Origin: Bacteroidales bacterium GP2
GTDB lineage: Bacteria > Bacteroidota > Bacteroidia > Bacteroidales > Muribaculaceae
Reading direction: 5' to 3'
DNA length: 29,476 nucleotides
Assembly (NCBI GenBank): GCA_001701115.1
Contig: DAAJ01000030.1
Location: forward strand, 1-29,476
In this document: one piece after another, positions 16,672 through 25,641 of the stretch
Layout of the letters: every line of letters begins with the position of its first letter
How positions within the stretch are numbered: position 1 is the first letter of the stretch
Made by a program: the position numbers and the translations under genes
The notes under the pieces: model-generated
Database searches by the model: none
Seen by the model: only the letters and a program-made list of their open reading frames with translations
What the model was told of the DNA's origin: nothing

Positions 16672-18096
16672 ATGAAATACAGATACATAAAATTGGTTAC
16701 TGCGGTGGCGCTTTTTGTTTGTTATATGATTGCGCTGTTGACAATTCAGGACCATGTGATTTTCTACCAGGAGCAGCACTCGCTGTTTTTATGGAGTGCC
16801 GATTATTTCCACCACACTGTCCACACAAGCGGCTGGATCTATTTTTTAGGAGCTTTCATAATACAGTTTTATCACATTCCCTGGCTTGGAGCGGTAATTG
16901 TGTCTTTACTTGCCGTTGCCGTTTACCTGCTCACAGAGAGTATTATAGCGAAAGCCACAGGTTGGCGTGACCTGTTACAGGTTGGTGTTGCAGCAGCAGT
17001 TGCGCTTTATTTTACACTTGATGGCATCAACGATACTCCCGGCTGGCTTGTAGTTGCGGTAATAGGTCTTGCGGCAGTGAGAGGACTGCTGTGCCTTGTA
17101 AAGGGGAGGAAAACTGATGCATCCAAATTATCCGTAATCAAGATGATTGTCCCGGTAGTTATTGCTGCGGGTTATATCATAGCGGGATTGCAGATGGAAA
17201 TGAAGGGTTTTGACCGCCGTGAGCGTGCAATGGTCCGTGCCGAGCGTGCAATCAAGCAGAATAAATGGGATGAAGCGTTGCAAATAACCGAACACTATAT
17301 GTCGGGAGGTACAACCAACCGGCTGATGCTGTATATCAGGAATATAGCATTGGCGCAAAAGGGTGAACTTATTGACAGGATGTTTGATTTTCCGCAGAAA
17401 ATAGGTCAGCAGTCGCTCGCGTTTTCATGGAACCATGACAGCAGGGATGCTGAGTACGGGCATTGGGTGCATGAGATTACAGGTGACATAAATGCGGCGC
17501 ACCAATGGGCATTTGAGGCAATGACCGCAATGGGCGAGACGGCACCTCATCTCACTGACCTTGCAAAATATAATGTGGCACTCGGACGTCCGAAAGTTGC
17601 TGAAAAATTTGCAAAGCAGCTCGACAAGACTATATTTTACCGTGATTTTGCGAAAAGCATTCGCCGCCAGATAGCCGGAGAGGAGGATGTCCAGGTCAGG
17701 TATGCGGTGCCCGATAGTGTTGAAATAAAGTGGATAAATGTGCTTGATTTTCGCCCGAATGTCATGCAGAATTCTATTGCTGATTCCACCAATTCCATTG
17801 CGCACCAGTATCTGATTGCATCTCTGCTTGTTAACGGCAATCTTGATATGCTTATGCCTATGTTGACAAAAGAGGATATGAAACATAGAATCATCCAAGA
17901 GGCGGCACTTCTTTATTCTCTTGACCCAAAGTCTAAACCGCTCGAAGAATTTGGCATGGAGCTTGATGAAAGTGTAACTAAAGACTTTTCACCCTTTTAT
18001 TCAAGTTTAAGAAATGGATTTAGGACTCCAGGTTCGGAGGACAGGTGGCGTAAATCCTATTGGTATTATATTCATGTATTGAAGCCTAAGAAATGA
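16672..18096 (+). CDS. Multi-pass membrane protein, DUF6057-like
   Basis: 474 residues from ATG 16672; the longer frame starts at TTG 16657 and is unlikely. The N-terminal third holds about six hydrophobic helices (about 7-27, 48-66, 70-88, 98-114, 119-135, 152-172). A soluble, helix-rich C-terminal domain of about 300 residues follows; its repeated A-x-x-x-x-x-W-x-x-A-L pattern (NKWDEALQITEHYMSGG) suggests TPR-like packing. It resembles the DUF6057 proteins of Bacteroidales as I remember them; no function is known to me. It overlaps the following lipoprotein gene by ATGA, so the two are translationally coupled and probably work together at the membrane. Confidence 0.7.
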   Translation: MKYRYIKLVTAVALFVCYMIALLTIQDHVIFYQEQHSLFLWSADYFHHTVHTSGWIYFLGAFIIQFYHIPWLGAVIVSLLAVAVYLLTESIIAKATGWRDLLQVGVAAAVALYFTLDGINDTPGWLVVAVIGLAAVRGLLCLVKGRKTDASKLSVIKMIVPVVIAAGYIIAGLQMEMKGFDRRERAMVRAERAIKQNKWDEALQITEHYMSGGTTNRLMLYIRNIALAQKGELIDRMFDFPQKIGQQSLAFSWNHDSRDAEYGHWVHEITGDINAAHQWAFEAMTAMGETAPHLTDLAKYNVALGRPKVAEKFAKQLDKTIFYRDFAKSIRRQIAGEEDVQVRYAVPDSVEIKWINVLDFRPNVMQNSIADSTNSIAHQYLIASLLVNGNLDMLMPMLTKEDMKHRIIQEAALLYSLDPKSKPLEEFGMELDESVTKDFSPFYSSLRNGFRTPGSEDRWRKSYWYYIHVLKPKK

Positions 18097-19541
18097 GAAA
18101 GAAAATACACCTAATATTATATGTGTCGCTCGTCACACTCCTTGCATCTTGCTCCGGCAAGCCGAAGAATGTGTCGATTGCCGAGCGTGAGCCGGAGTTA
18201 TATCCACAATTTTCAGGTGCAACCCTGCCGGTGAACATTGCCGCTCCCACTTTTATGGTAGATGAGCCCGGGGAAAAGTTTTATACTGAAATAGGCAAGA
18301 GCGGTGACTCTCCTGCAATCACGGTCAGCTCCACTTCGGCGGTTGTTGTGCCGAATCTTGACAAATGGCGTAAGCTCCTCGCTGATGCTGCAGGCAGTGA
18401 TATTTATGTGAGGGTGACTGTTACAGGAACTGACGGGAAATCGACACAGTTTGCCGATGTAGTATGTCCGGTGTCGGCAAATCCTATAGATGAATACCTC
18501 GTTTACCGCCTGCTTTATCCCGGCTACGAACTTTGGAGGGAAATGGGCATATACCAGAGGAATCTAACCGATTATGAGCAGGTTGCCGTGCTTGATAATA
18601 ATGATATAGACCAACAGTGCGTTAACTGCCACTCTTTTGCAGGCGGTGCGCCTGAAACCATGATGCTCCATGTGCGCGGCAAGCAGGGTGGAACTCTCAT
18701 AAGGCGCGACGGCAAGACAGTGAAGGTTAATCCTAAATGTCCCGGGCTGGAGAACGGCGCAACATATCCGTCCTGGCACCCTTCGGGCAAATTCATAGCT
18801 TTTTCAGCGAACAACATACAGCAGTTTTTCCATTCAAAGGGCACAAAGGCTATAGAAGTGAGTGATTTGAGTGCGGACATGACGGTGTATGACATAGAGC
18901 GTGGCACAGCAATCACAGCGCCTCAATTAAGCGGGGAGGAGTGGATGGAAACTTTTCCGGCATGGGCTCCGGACGGCAAGACCCTTTATTTCTGCCGTGC
19001 AAAAGGTTATCACCGTGAAGAGGCTTTGGACAGCATCCGCTATGATTTGTGCAAGGTGGGCTTTAATCCGGAAATCTGCACTTTTGATTCTGTGGAAGTA
19101 GTGCTCCCTGCAGCAGCAAATGGTAAAAGCGTCTCATTTCCGAGGGTATCGCCTGACGGGCGGTGGCTCCTGTTCACTTTGTCGTCCTACGGTAATTTCT
19201 CGATATGGCATCCTGAGAGCGACCTTTGGCTTATGGATTTGAACGACGGCTCGATGAGATGTGCCGGCGAGGTGAACAGCGATGATGTTGACAGTTATCA
19301 TAGCTGGAGCAGCAACGGCAAATGGATTGTGTTCAGTTCAAAGCGAATGGACGGTCTTTGGGCGCGTCCTTTCATTGCAGCGTTCAATGCGGAAACAGGA
19401 CAATTCGGCAAACCATTCGTCGTGCCTCAGAAAGATCCGCTGTACTATGACGATTTCATGAAGACATATAATATCCCGGAGCTTGTTACCGGTCCGATTA
19501 ATGATACCGGGGAATTTGTGTCTGCGGTGAAGAATCAATAA
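18093..19541 (+). CDS. Lipoprotein with CxxCH heme-c motif and TolB-like propeller
   Basis: 482 residues. The leader ends LASC (lipid cysteine at 20), so the protein is exported. One covalent heme-c site is visible, C176-V-N-C179-H180. PD40/WD40-like propeller blades start at about 226 (PSWHPSGKFIAF), 289 (PAWAPDGKTLYF), 350 (PRVSPDGRWLLF) and 403 (HSWSSNGKWIVF). TolB-like propellers usually bind proteins; joining one to a heme suggests a redox-sensing or electron-carrying lipoprotein. Residues 21-170 form a beta-rich region I cannot name. It is coupled to the upstream membrane protein by a 4-base overlap. The CcsA-like protein of this window could be needed for heme attachment. No strong terminator follows. 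Confidence 0.75.
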   Translation: MRKKIHLILYVSLVTLLASCSGKPKNVSIAEREPELYPQFSGATLPVNIAAPTFMVDEPGEKFYTEIGKSGDSPAITVSSTSAVVVPNLDKWRKLLADAAGSDIYVRVTVTGTDGKSTQFADVVCPVSANPIDEYLVYRLLYPGYELWREMGIYQRNLTDYEQVAVLDNNDIDQQCVNCHSFAGGAPETMMLHVRGKQGGTLIRRDGKTVKVNPKCPGLENGATYPSWHPSGKFIAFSANNIQQFFHSKGTKAIEVSDLSADMTVYDIERGTAITAPQLSGEEWMETFPAWAPDGKTLYFCRAKGYHREEALDSIRYDLCKVGFNPEICTFDSVEVVLPAAANGKSVSFPRVSPDGRWLLFTLSSYGNFSIWHPESDLWLMDLNDGSMRCAGEVNSDDVDSYHSWSSNGKWIVFSSKRMDGLWARPFIAAFNAETGQFGKPFVVPQKDPLYYDDFMKTYNIPELVTGPINDTGEFVSAVKNQ

Positions 19542-19590
19542 CCCATCAAGCCTAACAGGCGATGATGTGATGTTAAATTGGGTGAAAGGC

Positions 19591-19621
19591 TTTGCTGAGG
19601 TGCGGGAAATGCGTACTTTTG
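19591..19621 (+). promoter_or_regulatory. metK promoter
   Basis: TTTG (19591-19594), a 19-base spacer and TACTTTTG (19614-19621) match both Bacteroidetes promoter boxes at ideal spacing. The start would be near 19626, giving a leader of about 195 bases. Confidence 0.75.
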
Positions 19622-19659
19622 CAGCCGAAAACGCAACCGGAGAGAAATCCGGCGGGCGT

Positions 19660-19710
19660 GAGTGGATAAATTTGGCTGCTTGCAACCACTTGAAAAAATG
19701 CTAAAACCGC
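19660..19710 (+). ncRNA. SAM-II-type riboswitch core in the metK leader
   Basis: AGTGG (19661-19665) pairs with CCACT (19686-19690). The loop keeps a U-rich stretch (AAATTT) and ends in GCTTGCAA, and the 3' tail has AAAAAATGCTAAAACC (19693-19708). This order is that of the SAM-II (metA) H-type pseudoknot known from alphaproteobacteria and Bacteroidetes. Short pseudoknot pairs are possible between GG 19674-19675 and CC 19707-19708, and between GC 19678-19679 and GC 19700-19701. A hairpin TCCGAA/TTCGGA (19715-19730) and a terminator follow. SAM made by MetK would shut its own gene. The match is by eye from memory of the consensus. Confidence 0.7.
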
Positions 19711-19752
19711 ATATTCCGAAGGCTTTCGGATTACAGGCAAAGCAAAGTGATT

Positions 19753-19797
19753 TCGCATCCGGTCAGGGTTGTCCCGACTCCCGGAGGCGATTTTTTT
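19753..19797 (+). terminator. Leader terminator ahead of metK
   Basis: A long stepped stem: TCGC (19753-19756) with GCGA (19787-19790), TCCGG (19758-19762) with CCGGA (19781-19785), and GGG/CCC inside with a TTGT loop. Seven T follow (19791-19797). It lies 25 bases before the start codon, so readthrough must be controlled. CCGGA at 19637-19641 could compete for TCCGG as an antiterminator. Confidence 0.8.
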
Positions 19798-19822
19798 ATG
19801 TCTAAAATCAAAAGAAAGCAAT

Positions 19823-21118
19823 ATGAAAGAAAATTCAAGGAACTACCTGTTTACTTCAGAGAGTGTGTCAGAGGGGCATCCGGACAAGGTTGCCGACCAG
19901 ATTTCGGATGCTGTGCTTGATGAGTTTCTGGCACAGGATGCTAACAGCAAAGTTGCATGCGAAACTCTCGTGACAACCGGTCAGGTGGTTGTTGCAGGTG
20001 AAGTCAACAGCAATGCATACGTTGACCTGATGAGCACTGTTCGCAGGGTGATAGACCGTATCGGTTATAACCGCAGTGAGCTTAAATTTGACGCTCAGGC
20101 TTGTGGAGTGTTATCCGCCCTGCATGAGCAGAGCGCGGACATCAACCGTGGAGTGGAACGCGCCACCGAAGAGGAGCAGGGTGCGGGTGACCAGGGAATG
20201 ATGTTTGGTTATGCGTGTGATGAAACGTCCAATTATATGCCTCTTGCACTTGACCTTAGCCATATACTCCTGCGTGAACTTGCAGCAATACGCCGTGAAG
20301 GCGCCGAGATGCCTTATCTGCGCCCGGATGCCAAAAGCCAGGTGACAATCGAGTACACTCCGCAGCATGAACCGGTGAGGGTGCATACAATAGTAATATC
20401 TACACAGCATGACGAGTTCATTGCTCCGACTGGCGATATGACGCAGGAGGAGGCGGATGCGGATATGCTTGCCGTTATCAAGAGGGACGTACAGAATATC
20501 CTGTTGCCGCGTGTTCTCGGTCAGTTGCCTGAAAAGGTGCGTAAAATGTTCGACGATAAATTGATTCTTCATGTCAATCCAACCGGCAAATTCGTTATCG
20601 GCGGTCCTCACGGAGATACGGGATTGACCGGACGTAAGATAGTGGTAGATACTTACGGCGGCAGAGGCGCGCATGGCGGCGGTGCTTTTTCCGGCAAAGA
20701 TCCGAGCAAGGTTGACCGCTCAGCGGCATATGCGGCAAGGCACATAGCGAAAAATCTTGTTGCGGCAGGGGTTGCCCGTGAAGCTTTGGTGCAGGTGGCA
20801 TACGCAATCGGTGTTGCTGAGCCTGTGAGCCTTTATGTCAACACACGCGGCACAGCGAATGTAAATCTTACCGATGGCGAAATTTCAGAGAAAGTTAGCA
20901 AGCTGTTTGACATGAAGCCCAATGCTATCGAGAAGCGTTTGAAGTTGCGTGCGCCAATATATGAGGAAACAGCGGCTTACGGACATATGGGACGTCATCC
21001 CCAGACTGTTGTAAAGTCATTTGGACCGGATAATGCCAGGTTTGAGCGTGAGGTGGAGCTGTTCACATGGGAGAAGCTGGACTTGGTGGACAAGGTAAAG
21101 GAGGAATTTGGGCTCTGA
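19823..21118 (+). CDS. metK: S-adenosylmethionine synthase
   Basis: 431 residues from ATG 19823; the frame runs open back to 19769 but that part lies in the terminator. The enzyme makes S-adenosylmethionine from methionine and ATP. Family signatures are present: EGHPDKVADQISDAVLD (H19 is the catalytic ATP-site histidine), GEVNSNAYVD, GDQGMMFGYACDET, GGPHGDTGLTGRKI and GGGAFSGKDPSKVDRSAAY. The length suits the slightly longer Bacteroidetes form. It is likely controlled by the SAM-II-like leader upstream. asd follows, with its own promoter over the metK end. Confidence 0.97.
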   Translation: MKENSRNYLFTSESVSEGHPDKVADQISDAVLDEFLAQDANSKVACETLVTTGQVVVAGEVNSNAYVDLMSTVRRVIDRIGYNRSELKFDAQACGVLSALHEQSADINRGVERATEEEQGAGDQGMMFGYACDETSNYMPLALDLSHILLRELAAIRREGAEMPYLRPDAKSQVTIEYTPQHEPVRVHTIVISTQHDEFIAPTGDMTQEEADADMLAVIKRDVQNILLPRVLGQLPEKVRKMFDDKLILHVNPTGKFVIGGPHGDTGLTGRKIVVDTYGGRGAHGGGAFSGKDPSKVDRSAAYAARHIAKNLVAAGVAREALVQVAYAIGVAEPVSLYVNTRGTANVNLTDGEISEKVSKLFDMKPNAIEKRLKLRAPIYEETAAYGHMGRHPQTVVKSFGPDNARFEREVELFTWEKLDLVDKVKEEFGL

Positions 21119-21133
21119 AACGCTGAAATTTTA

Positions 21134-21141
21134 TAAATTTG
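21134..21141 (+). promoter_or_regulatory. -7 promoter element for asd
   Basis: TAAATTTG fits TAnnTTTG, 32 bases before the asd start. A TTTG at 21107-21110, inside the last codons of metK, is 23 bases upstream, a little far for a -33 box. Confidence 0.5.
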
Positions 21142-21173
21142 CAGAAAAATTTTCATCACATACTGAAAAAACA

Positions 21174-22187
21174 ATGAATGTAGCAATTGTAGGTGCAAGT
21201 GGCGCAGTAGGACAGGAATTCCTGCGTGTGCTTGACGAACAGGATTTTCCTATCGATGAACTGACCCTTTTCGGCTCAAGCCGTAGCGCGGGTCGTAAAT
21301 ATACCTTCCGCGGCAAAGAGTATACAGTGAAAGAGCTTTGCCATAATGATGATTTCAAAGGGATAGATATTGCCTTTGTAAGCGCTGGCGGCGGTACTTC
21401 GATCGAGTTTGCCGACACCATCACCAAACATGGCACTCTCATGATTGACAATTCAAGCGCTTTCCGCATGGAGAAGGATGTGCCGCTTGTTGTGCCGGAG
21501 GTGAATGGCGAGGATGCTTTCAACGCTCCACGCAATATTATAGCCAATCCGAACTGCACCACAATCCAGATGGTTGTTGCTCTGAGACCTATAAATGATA
21601 TTTCAAAAATCCGCAAAGTGCATGTTGCGACATATCAGGCGGCAAGCGGTGCCGGAGCTGCTGCGATGGATGAACTGGTTGAGCAGTACGCGCAGCTTGC
21701 CAGAGGCGAGGAGGCGACCGTCAACAAGTTCGCCTACCAGCTTGCCTATAATCTTATCCCTCATGTGGATGTGTTTACCGACAACGGTTACACCAAAGAG
21801 GAGATGAAGATGTTTAATGAAACAAAGAAAATCATGCATGAGCCGGATCTTGATGTAAGCGCAATGTGTGTCCGTGTTCCGGTTATGCGTGCCCATTCCG
21901 AGGCGATATGGATTGAGACCGAGCGTCCCATAAGCGTCGAGGAAGCGCGTGAGGCTTTCGCGGCAGGTGAGGGAATAGTTGTTGTTGATGTGCCTGCGGA
22001 GAAGAAATACCCGATGCCTCTGTTTGTTGCGGGCAAAGATCCCGTTTTCGTAGGGCGTATCCGTAAAGACCTTTGCAACGAATGCGGTCTGTCATTCTGG
22101 GTTGTCGGTGACCAGATAAAGAAGGGCGCGGCTCTCAATGCTGTGCAGATAGCCCAATATATGCTTGCGCACGGCTGGAAGAAGTGA
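21174..22187 (+). CDS. asd: Aspartate-semialdehyde dehydrogenase
   Basis: 337 residues from ATG 21174; upstream in-frame codons overlap metK and the promoter. It reduces aspartyl phosphate to aspartate semialdehyde with NADPH, the branch point to lysine/diaminopimelate, threonine and methionine. The NADP-binding GASGAVGQEFLRVL loop is at the N-terminus. The catalytic cysteine is C128 in NPNCTT, and the acid/base histidine is H241 in RVPVMRAHSEAIW. GAGAAAMDEL and GDQIKKGAALNAVQIA complete the set. Lying next to metK it links methionine supply with SAM synthesis. Confidence 0.96.
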   Translation: MNVAIVGASGAVGQEFLRVLDEQDFPIDELTLFGSSRSAGRKYTFRGKEYTVKELCHNDDFKGIDIAFVSAGGGTSIEFADTITKHGTLMIDNSSAFRMEKDVPLVVPEVNGEDAFNAPRNIIANPNCTTIQMVVALRPINDISKIRKVHVATYQAASGAGAAAMDELVEQYAQLARGEEATVNKFAYQLAYNLIPHVDVFTDNGYTKEEMKMFNETKKIMHEPDLDVSAMCVRVPVMRAHSEAIWIETERPISVEEAREAFAAGEGIVVVDVPAEKKYPMPLFVAGKDPVFVGRIRKDLCNECGLSFWVVGDQIKKGAALNAVQIAQYMLAHGWKK

Positions 22188-22195
22188 GCTGAGCC

Positions 22196-24370
22196 ATGAG
22201 CGTGCCGTCCATCCAGGCGATAACTCCAATACTTACAGCACCTGTGCCGATTTTTCTGGCGGTGCTGCTGATAATCCTTGTCACTCCGGTTCTTCTCAAC
22301 AAGCTGAAGATTCCGCATGTGATAGGGCTTATCATAGCGGGGGTGATAGTTGGTCCATACGGAATCAACTTGCTTGCCCGCGATATGAGTTTCGAGGTTT
22401 TCGGTCAGGTTGGCATCCTTTATCTCATGTTCCTTGCGGGCATAGAGATAGATATGTATCACCTGAAGCGCAACCTTGGCAGGGGTGCGGTGTTCGGTGC
22501 GTTTACTTTCGCAGTGCCTATGGTTGTAGGCACGGTAGCGTCACATCTGCTATTGCATCTTGACTTGCTCACATCGGTGCTTATGGCATCAATGTTTGCG
22601 GCGCATACTCTTATAGCTTACCCGATAGTATCGCGTTTCGGGCTTACGCGCACATCCCCGGTGGTAATAGCTATTACGGGAACTATATTCACTGTACTCG
22701 GCTCACTAATAGTGCTTGCAGCGGTTGTCGGTGTTTTCCGGCAAGGTGAGTTCCAGCTGTGGGGCACAGTGCGGCTATTGCTTAGCCTGCTGCTGTACTG
22801 CGCGGGTGTAACGTATGTCTTTCCGCGTGTCACCCGCTGGTTTTTCCGGCGATGGAATGACAATATATTGCAGTTCATATATGTGCTTGCAATGATGTTT
22901 CTGGCGGCGCAGCTTGCGTCAATTGCAGGAATTGAAGCTGTGTTCGGGGCATTTTTCGCAGGTCTGGTGCTGAATAGGTACATTCCGGCGAAATCCCCGC
23001 TGATGGGTCGAATAGAGTTTGTTGGCAATGCAATCTTCATCCCATATTTTCTTATAGGTGTGGGGATGATGATTAATATAGGTGTCATTACCCGTGGGTG
23101 GGGGACGATTTATGTCGCGGGCGTGATGAGCGCGATAGCAATGGCGTCGAAATGGCTTGCGGCATGGTTCACCCAGCTCACATACAAAATGCGCAGCCTT
23201 GACCGCTCTATCTTGTACCAGTTGAGCAATGCCCACACTGCCGTTGCGCTGGCGGTGGTGACAATCGGCTATGGAATGGGGCTCTTTGATGAGGTGATAT
23301 TGAACGGCACGGTGGTGATGATACTCGTCACATGCACGGTGTCTTCGCTCGGCACTTCGCATGCAGCACAACGCCTTAAAGTGGAAATGCTGAGCGATGA
23401 GGCGGAAAATGACACCACATTGAGGCGCAACGGCGGAAATGTGCTGATACCTATTGCCAATCCGCTTACTGCCGAGGAGCTTGTTGACCTTGCGCTGATG
23501 ATGAAGGGGAGGAGAGAGGGCACAGTGTATGCGCTGCATGTCAGAAATGACAATTCAGCTTCCTCGCGTGCCATAGGCCGCAATTCGCTTGATGTTGCCG
23601 AACAGGCTGCCGCCAGCGTTGATGTGAGGATTACACCGTTGGAGCGATATGACCTCAATTTTGTCACCGGGGTTATGAATACCATAGAGGAGCGCGATAT
23701 TGACCGTGTGATTATCGGCTTGCACAGGCGTACCAATGTCATTGACTCTTTCTTCGGCGACAAGCTGATGCAATTGTTGCGCTCAACAAATAAGATGGTG
23801 GTGATAAGCCGGTGCTTTATTCCCGTAAATACAGTTGCTCGCATAGTGGTAGCCGTGCCGGATAAGGCGCAGTTTGAAACCGGATTTTCGGCATGGGTCG
23901 CTTCGGTATGCAATCTTGCAGCTCAAGTTGGATGCCGCCTGATTTTCTGCTGTTCCGCAGATACACGCCGTGCACTGGGCGGAGTGATTGCAAAGAGAAG
24001 ATACGGAGTGCGGTCGGAATACAGGCAGATGGATGAGTGGGATGATTTCCTGTTGCTGTCAAGCAGGATTAAGGATGATGATTTGTTTATTGTAGTGAAT
24101 GCGCGCCGCGCCTCGCTGAGCCATACGAGCGACCTTGACGCGTTGCCGGATTTCCTGCAAAAGTATTTCTCGCGCAATAACCTTATAGTGATTTATCCGG
24201 AGCAGTTCGGCGAGCAGCCCGAAATCCTTACGATGGCGGATGTTCTCAGCACAGATATTGTTGCTGCTCCGTCAACCCTGTGGCTGCGTATGCGCGCCGC
24301 ATACCGCTCGCTGCTGCAATCTAAAAAGCATTCCCGCAACGAGGAGCGTGAGAATAAAATCGACTTGTGA
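22196..24370 (+). CDS. KefB-type cation:proton antiporter (CPA2) with cytosolic UspA-like tail
   Basis: 724 residues, start 8 bases after asd. The N-terminal 400 residues form a Na+/H+-exchanger domain of the CPA2 family with about 12 helices. Typical stretches are KIPHVIGLIIAGVIVGPYGI, FLAGIEIDM, AAHTLIAYPIVSRFGL and FGAFFAGLVLNRYIP. The C-terminal 300 residues are soluble and look like one or two universal-stress (UspA-like) units (IPIANPLTAEELVDLALMMK, RVIIGLHRR) rather than the RCK/TrkA-N domain of true KefB/KefC. Regulation by nucleotide binding to the tail is possible but inferred. The ion is not evident. Confidence 0.88.
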   Translation: MSVPSIQAITPILTAPVPIFLAVLLIILVTPVLLNKLKIPHVIGLIIAGVIVGPYGINLLARDMSFEVFGQVGILYLMFLAGIEIDMYHLKRNLGRGAVFGAFTFAVPMVVGTVASHLLLHLDLLTSVLMASMFAAHTLIAYPIVSRFGLTRTSPVVIAITGTIFTVLGSLIVLAAVVGVFRQGEFQLWGTVRLLLSLLLYCAGVTYVFPRVTRWFFRRWNDNILQFIYVLAMMFLAAQLASIAGIEAVFGAFFAGLVLNRYIPAKSPLMGRIEFVGNAIFIPYFLIGVGMMINIGVITRGWGTIYVAGVMSAIAMASKWLAAWFTQLTYKMRSLDRSILYQLSNAHTAVALAVVTIGYGMGLFDEVILNGTVVMILVTCTVSSLGTSHAAQRLKVEMLSDEAENDTTLRRNGGNVLIPIANPLTAEELVDLALMMKGRREGTVYALHVRNDNSASSRAIGRNSLDVAEQAAASVDVRITPLERYDLNFVTGVMNTIEERDIDRVIIGLHRRTNVIDSFFGDKLMQLLRSTNKMVVISRCFIPVNTVARIVVAVPDKAQFETGFSAWVASVCNLAAQVGCRLIFCCSADTRRALGGVIAKRRYGVRSEYRQMDEWDDFLLLSSRIKDDDLFIVVNARRASLSHTSDLDALPDFLQKYFSRNNLIVIYPEQFGEQPEILTMADVLSTDIVAAPSTLWLRMRAAYRSLLQSKKHSRNEERENKIDL

Positions 24371-24376
24371 TTTTAT
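24354..24376. terminator. Weak AT-rich hairpin between convergent genes
   Basis: ATAAAATC (24354-24361) pairs perfectly with GATTTTAT (24369-24376) over a 7-base loop, at the end of the antiporter gene and 8 bases before the stop of the facing gene. It is AT-rich and has no strong T-run, so it is a poor terminator. Confidence 0.25.
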
Positions 24377-24384
24377 CGTAGAGC

Positions 24385-25554
24385 TTACTTGTAATCGTCT
24401 GTGATGTGGTAGAGTGTCTTGAAGATTTCCTCGTCTACATCTGTCAGCGCAACATTTCTTCGAGCCATCACTTTTCGTGCTGTTTCAAGGAATTTAGGTA
24501 CGGGTACCTCGCTAAGCCCTGCGGTGGAGCCTTCCATGAATGAAGGGAGGAAATTACGCGGGTAGCCAGCCCCATGTATGTTTACGCCAACTCCAATGAC
24601 AGTTGCCGTATTAATCATAGTATTGATTCCGGTCTTGGAATGGTCGCCCATGATGAGCCCGCAGAATTGCAAGCCGGTGCGTAGGAACCTGCGCAAAGGA
24701 TAGTTCCAGAGTTTTATTTCCGTATAGTCATTCTTGAGATTAGATGCAACGCATCCTGCAGCGATGTTGCACCATTCACCGATAACGGAATTGCCAAGGA
24801 AGCCGTCATGGGCTTTGTTGGAGTAACCTATGAAGACCACATTGCTTATTTCGCCTCCAACTTTGCAATGCGGACCAACTGTTGTAGCGCCATAAATCTT
24901 TGTCCCCATTTTTACTTCTGATGCTTCGCAGAGTGCAAATCCTCCCCGGATGCACGAACCTTCCATTACTTCAGCATTCTTGCCGATATATATCGGTCCA
25001 TAAGTGGAGTTAAGGGTAGCTCCTTCTACTATTGCACCTTCTTCGATGAAAATCTTGCTTCGGTCGCCGATAATAGTGTTTGTTGGGCTGAGCGGTTGTG
25101 ACTGGCGTCCGTCTGTGATAAGATGAAAGTCAAATTCAAGCGCGTTGTCATTAAGCAGGAATATATCATAAAGCTTTTTTACAAATGAGGGAATCTCATC
25201 AACTTCAATGAGTTCAAATTCTGTTGCATCAATAGTGCCTCTTGCTGCAATAATCTCTCCCTGATAAGCTAATGCTTGCCCGGGCATAAGGCTTTCAATT
25301 CCCTGGATGACCATAGGGGTGGGGAAGAAGTGGGCGGAGATGATTATGTTGTCTCCATCCGGGCTTGAAATGCAAGGATATTTTATGGAGAGGTAGTCTT
25401 CGGTGATATATGAGTACACGCCAGGAAGAAGTGTTTCCCATTTCTCTCTCAGGGTAAGTATTCCGATTCTCAGGTCTGCCACGGGGCGGGTGAATGTGAG
25501 GGGGAGTAGGTTGTTTCTTGTTTCAGGAATGTCCTTTAGAATGATATTGCGCAT
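24385..25554 (-). CDS. GlmU-like nucleotidyltransferase/acetyltransferase with left-handed beta-helix
   Basis: 389 residues from ATG at 25554 (minus strand); the longer frame to 25602 would begin before the promoter. The N-terminus (RNIILKDIPETRNNLLPLTF then TRPVADLRIGILTLREKWE) is that of the alternative bacterial GlmU family described in Bacteroidetes. There one protein is thought to make UDP-N-acetylglucosamine from glucosamine-1-phosphate (acetylation, then uridylylation). The C-terminal half shows hexapeptide repeats (IFIEEGAIVEGATL, IYIGKNAEVMEGSCI, VGPHCKVGGEI). The classic GlmU N-terminal LAAGxGTRM pyrophosphorylase loop is not visible. The product feeds peptidoglycan and LPS. It is convergent with the antiporter gene and divergent from rpsL. 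Confidence 0.85.
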   Translation of the reverse strand: MRNIILKDIPETRNNLLPLTFTRPVADLRIGILTLREKWETLLPGVYSYITEDYLSIKYPCISSPDGDNIIISAHFFPTPMVIQGIESLMPGQALAYQGEIIAARGTIDATEFELIEVDEIPSFVKKLYDIFLLNDNALEFDFHLITDGRQSQPLSPTNTIIGDRSKIFIEEGAIVEGATLNSTYGPIYIGKNAEVMEGSCIRGGFALCEASEVKMGTKIYGATTVGPHCKVGGEISNVVFIGYSNKAHDGFLGNSVIGEWCNIAAGCVASNLKNDYTEIKLWNYPLRRFLRTGLQFCGLIMGDHSKTGINTMINTATVIGVGVNIHGAGYPRNFLPSFMEGSTAGLSEVPVPKFLETARKVMARRNVALTDVDEEIFKTLYHITDDYK

Positions 25555-25572
25555 TTTTTTTAGAATTTTACG

Positions 25573-25580
25573 CAAAATTA
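25573..25580 (-). promoter_or_regulatory. -7 promoter element for the GlmU-like gene
   Basis: On the minus strand this reads TAATTTTG, an exact TAnnTTTG match, 18 bases before the ATG. No clear -33 box at 19-21 bases. Confidence 0.55.
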
Positions 25581-25641
25581 ATAATAATAAGGAGAGAAGC
25601 ACCGTGATATGTGTAAAAAAATCGCGTTATGGCAAGATTCT

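Noticed and set aside
19798..19822. ATG right after the metK leader T-run
   Set aside because: It is out of frame with metK and leads into a shadow frame; metK starts at 19823 with the conserved N-terminus.
22919..23539. 206-codon minus-strand frame in the antiporter gene
   Set aside because: Antisense shadow of a clearly real membrane protein gene.
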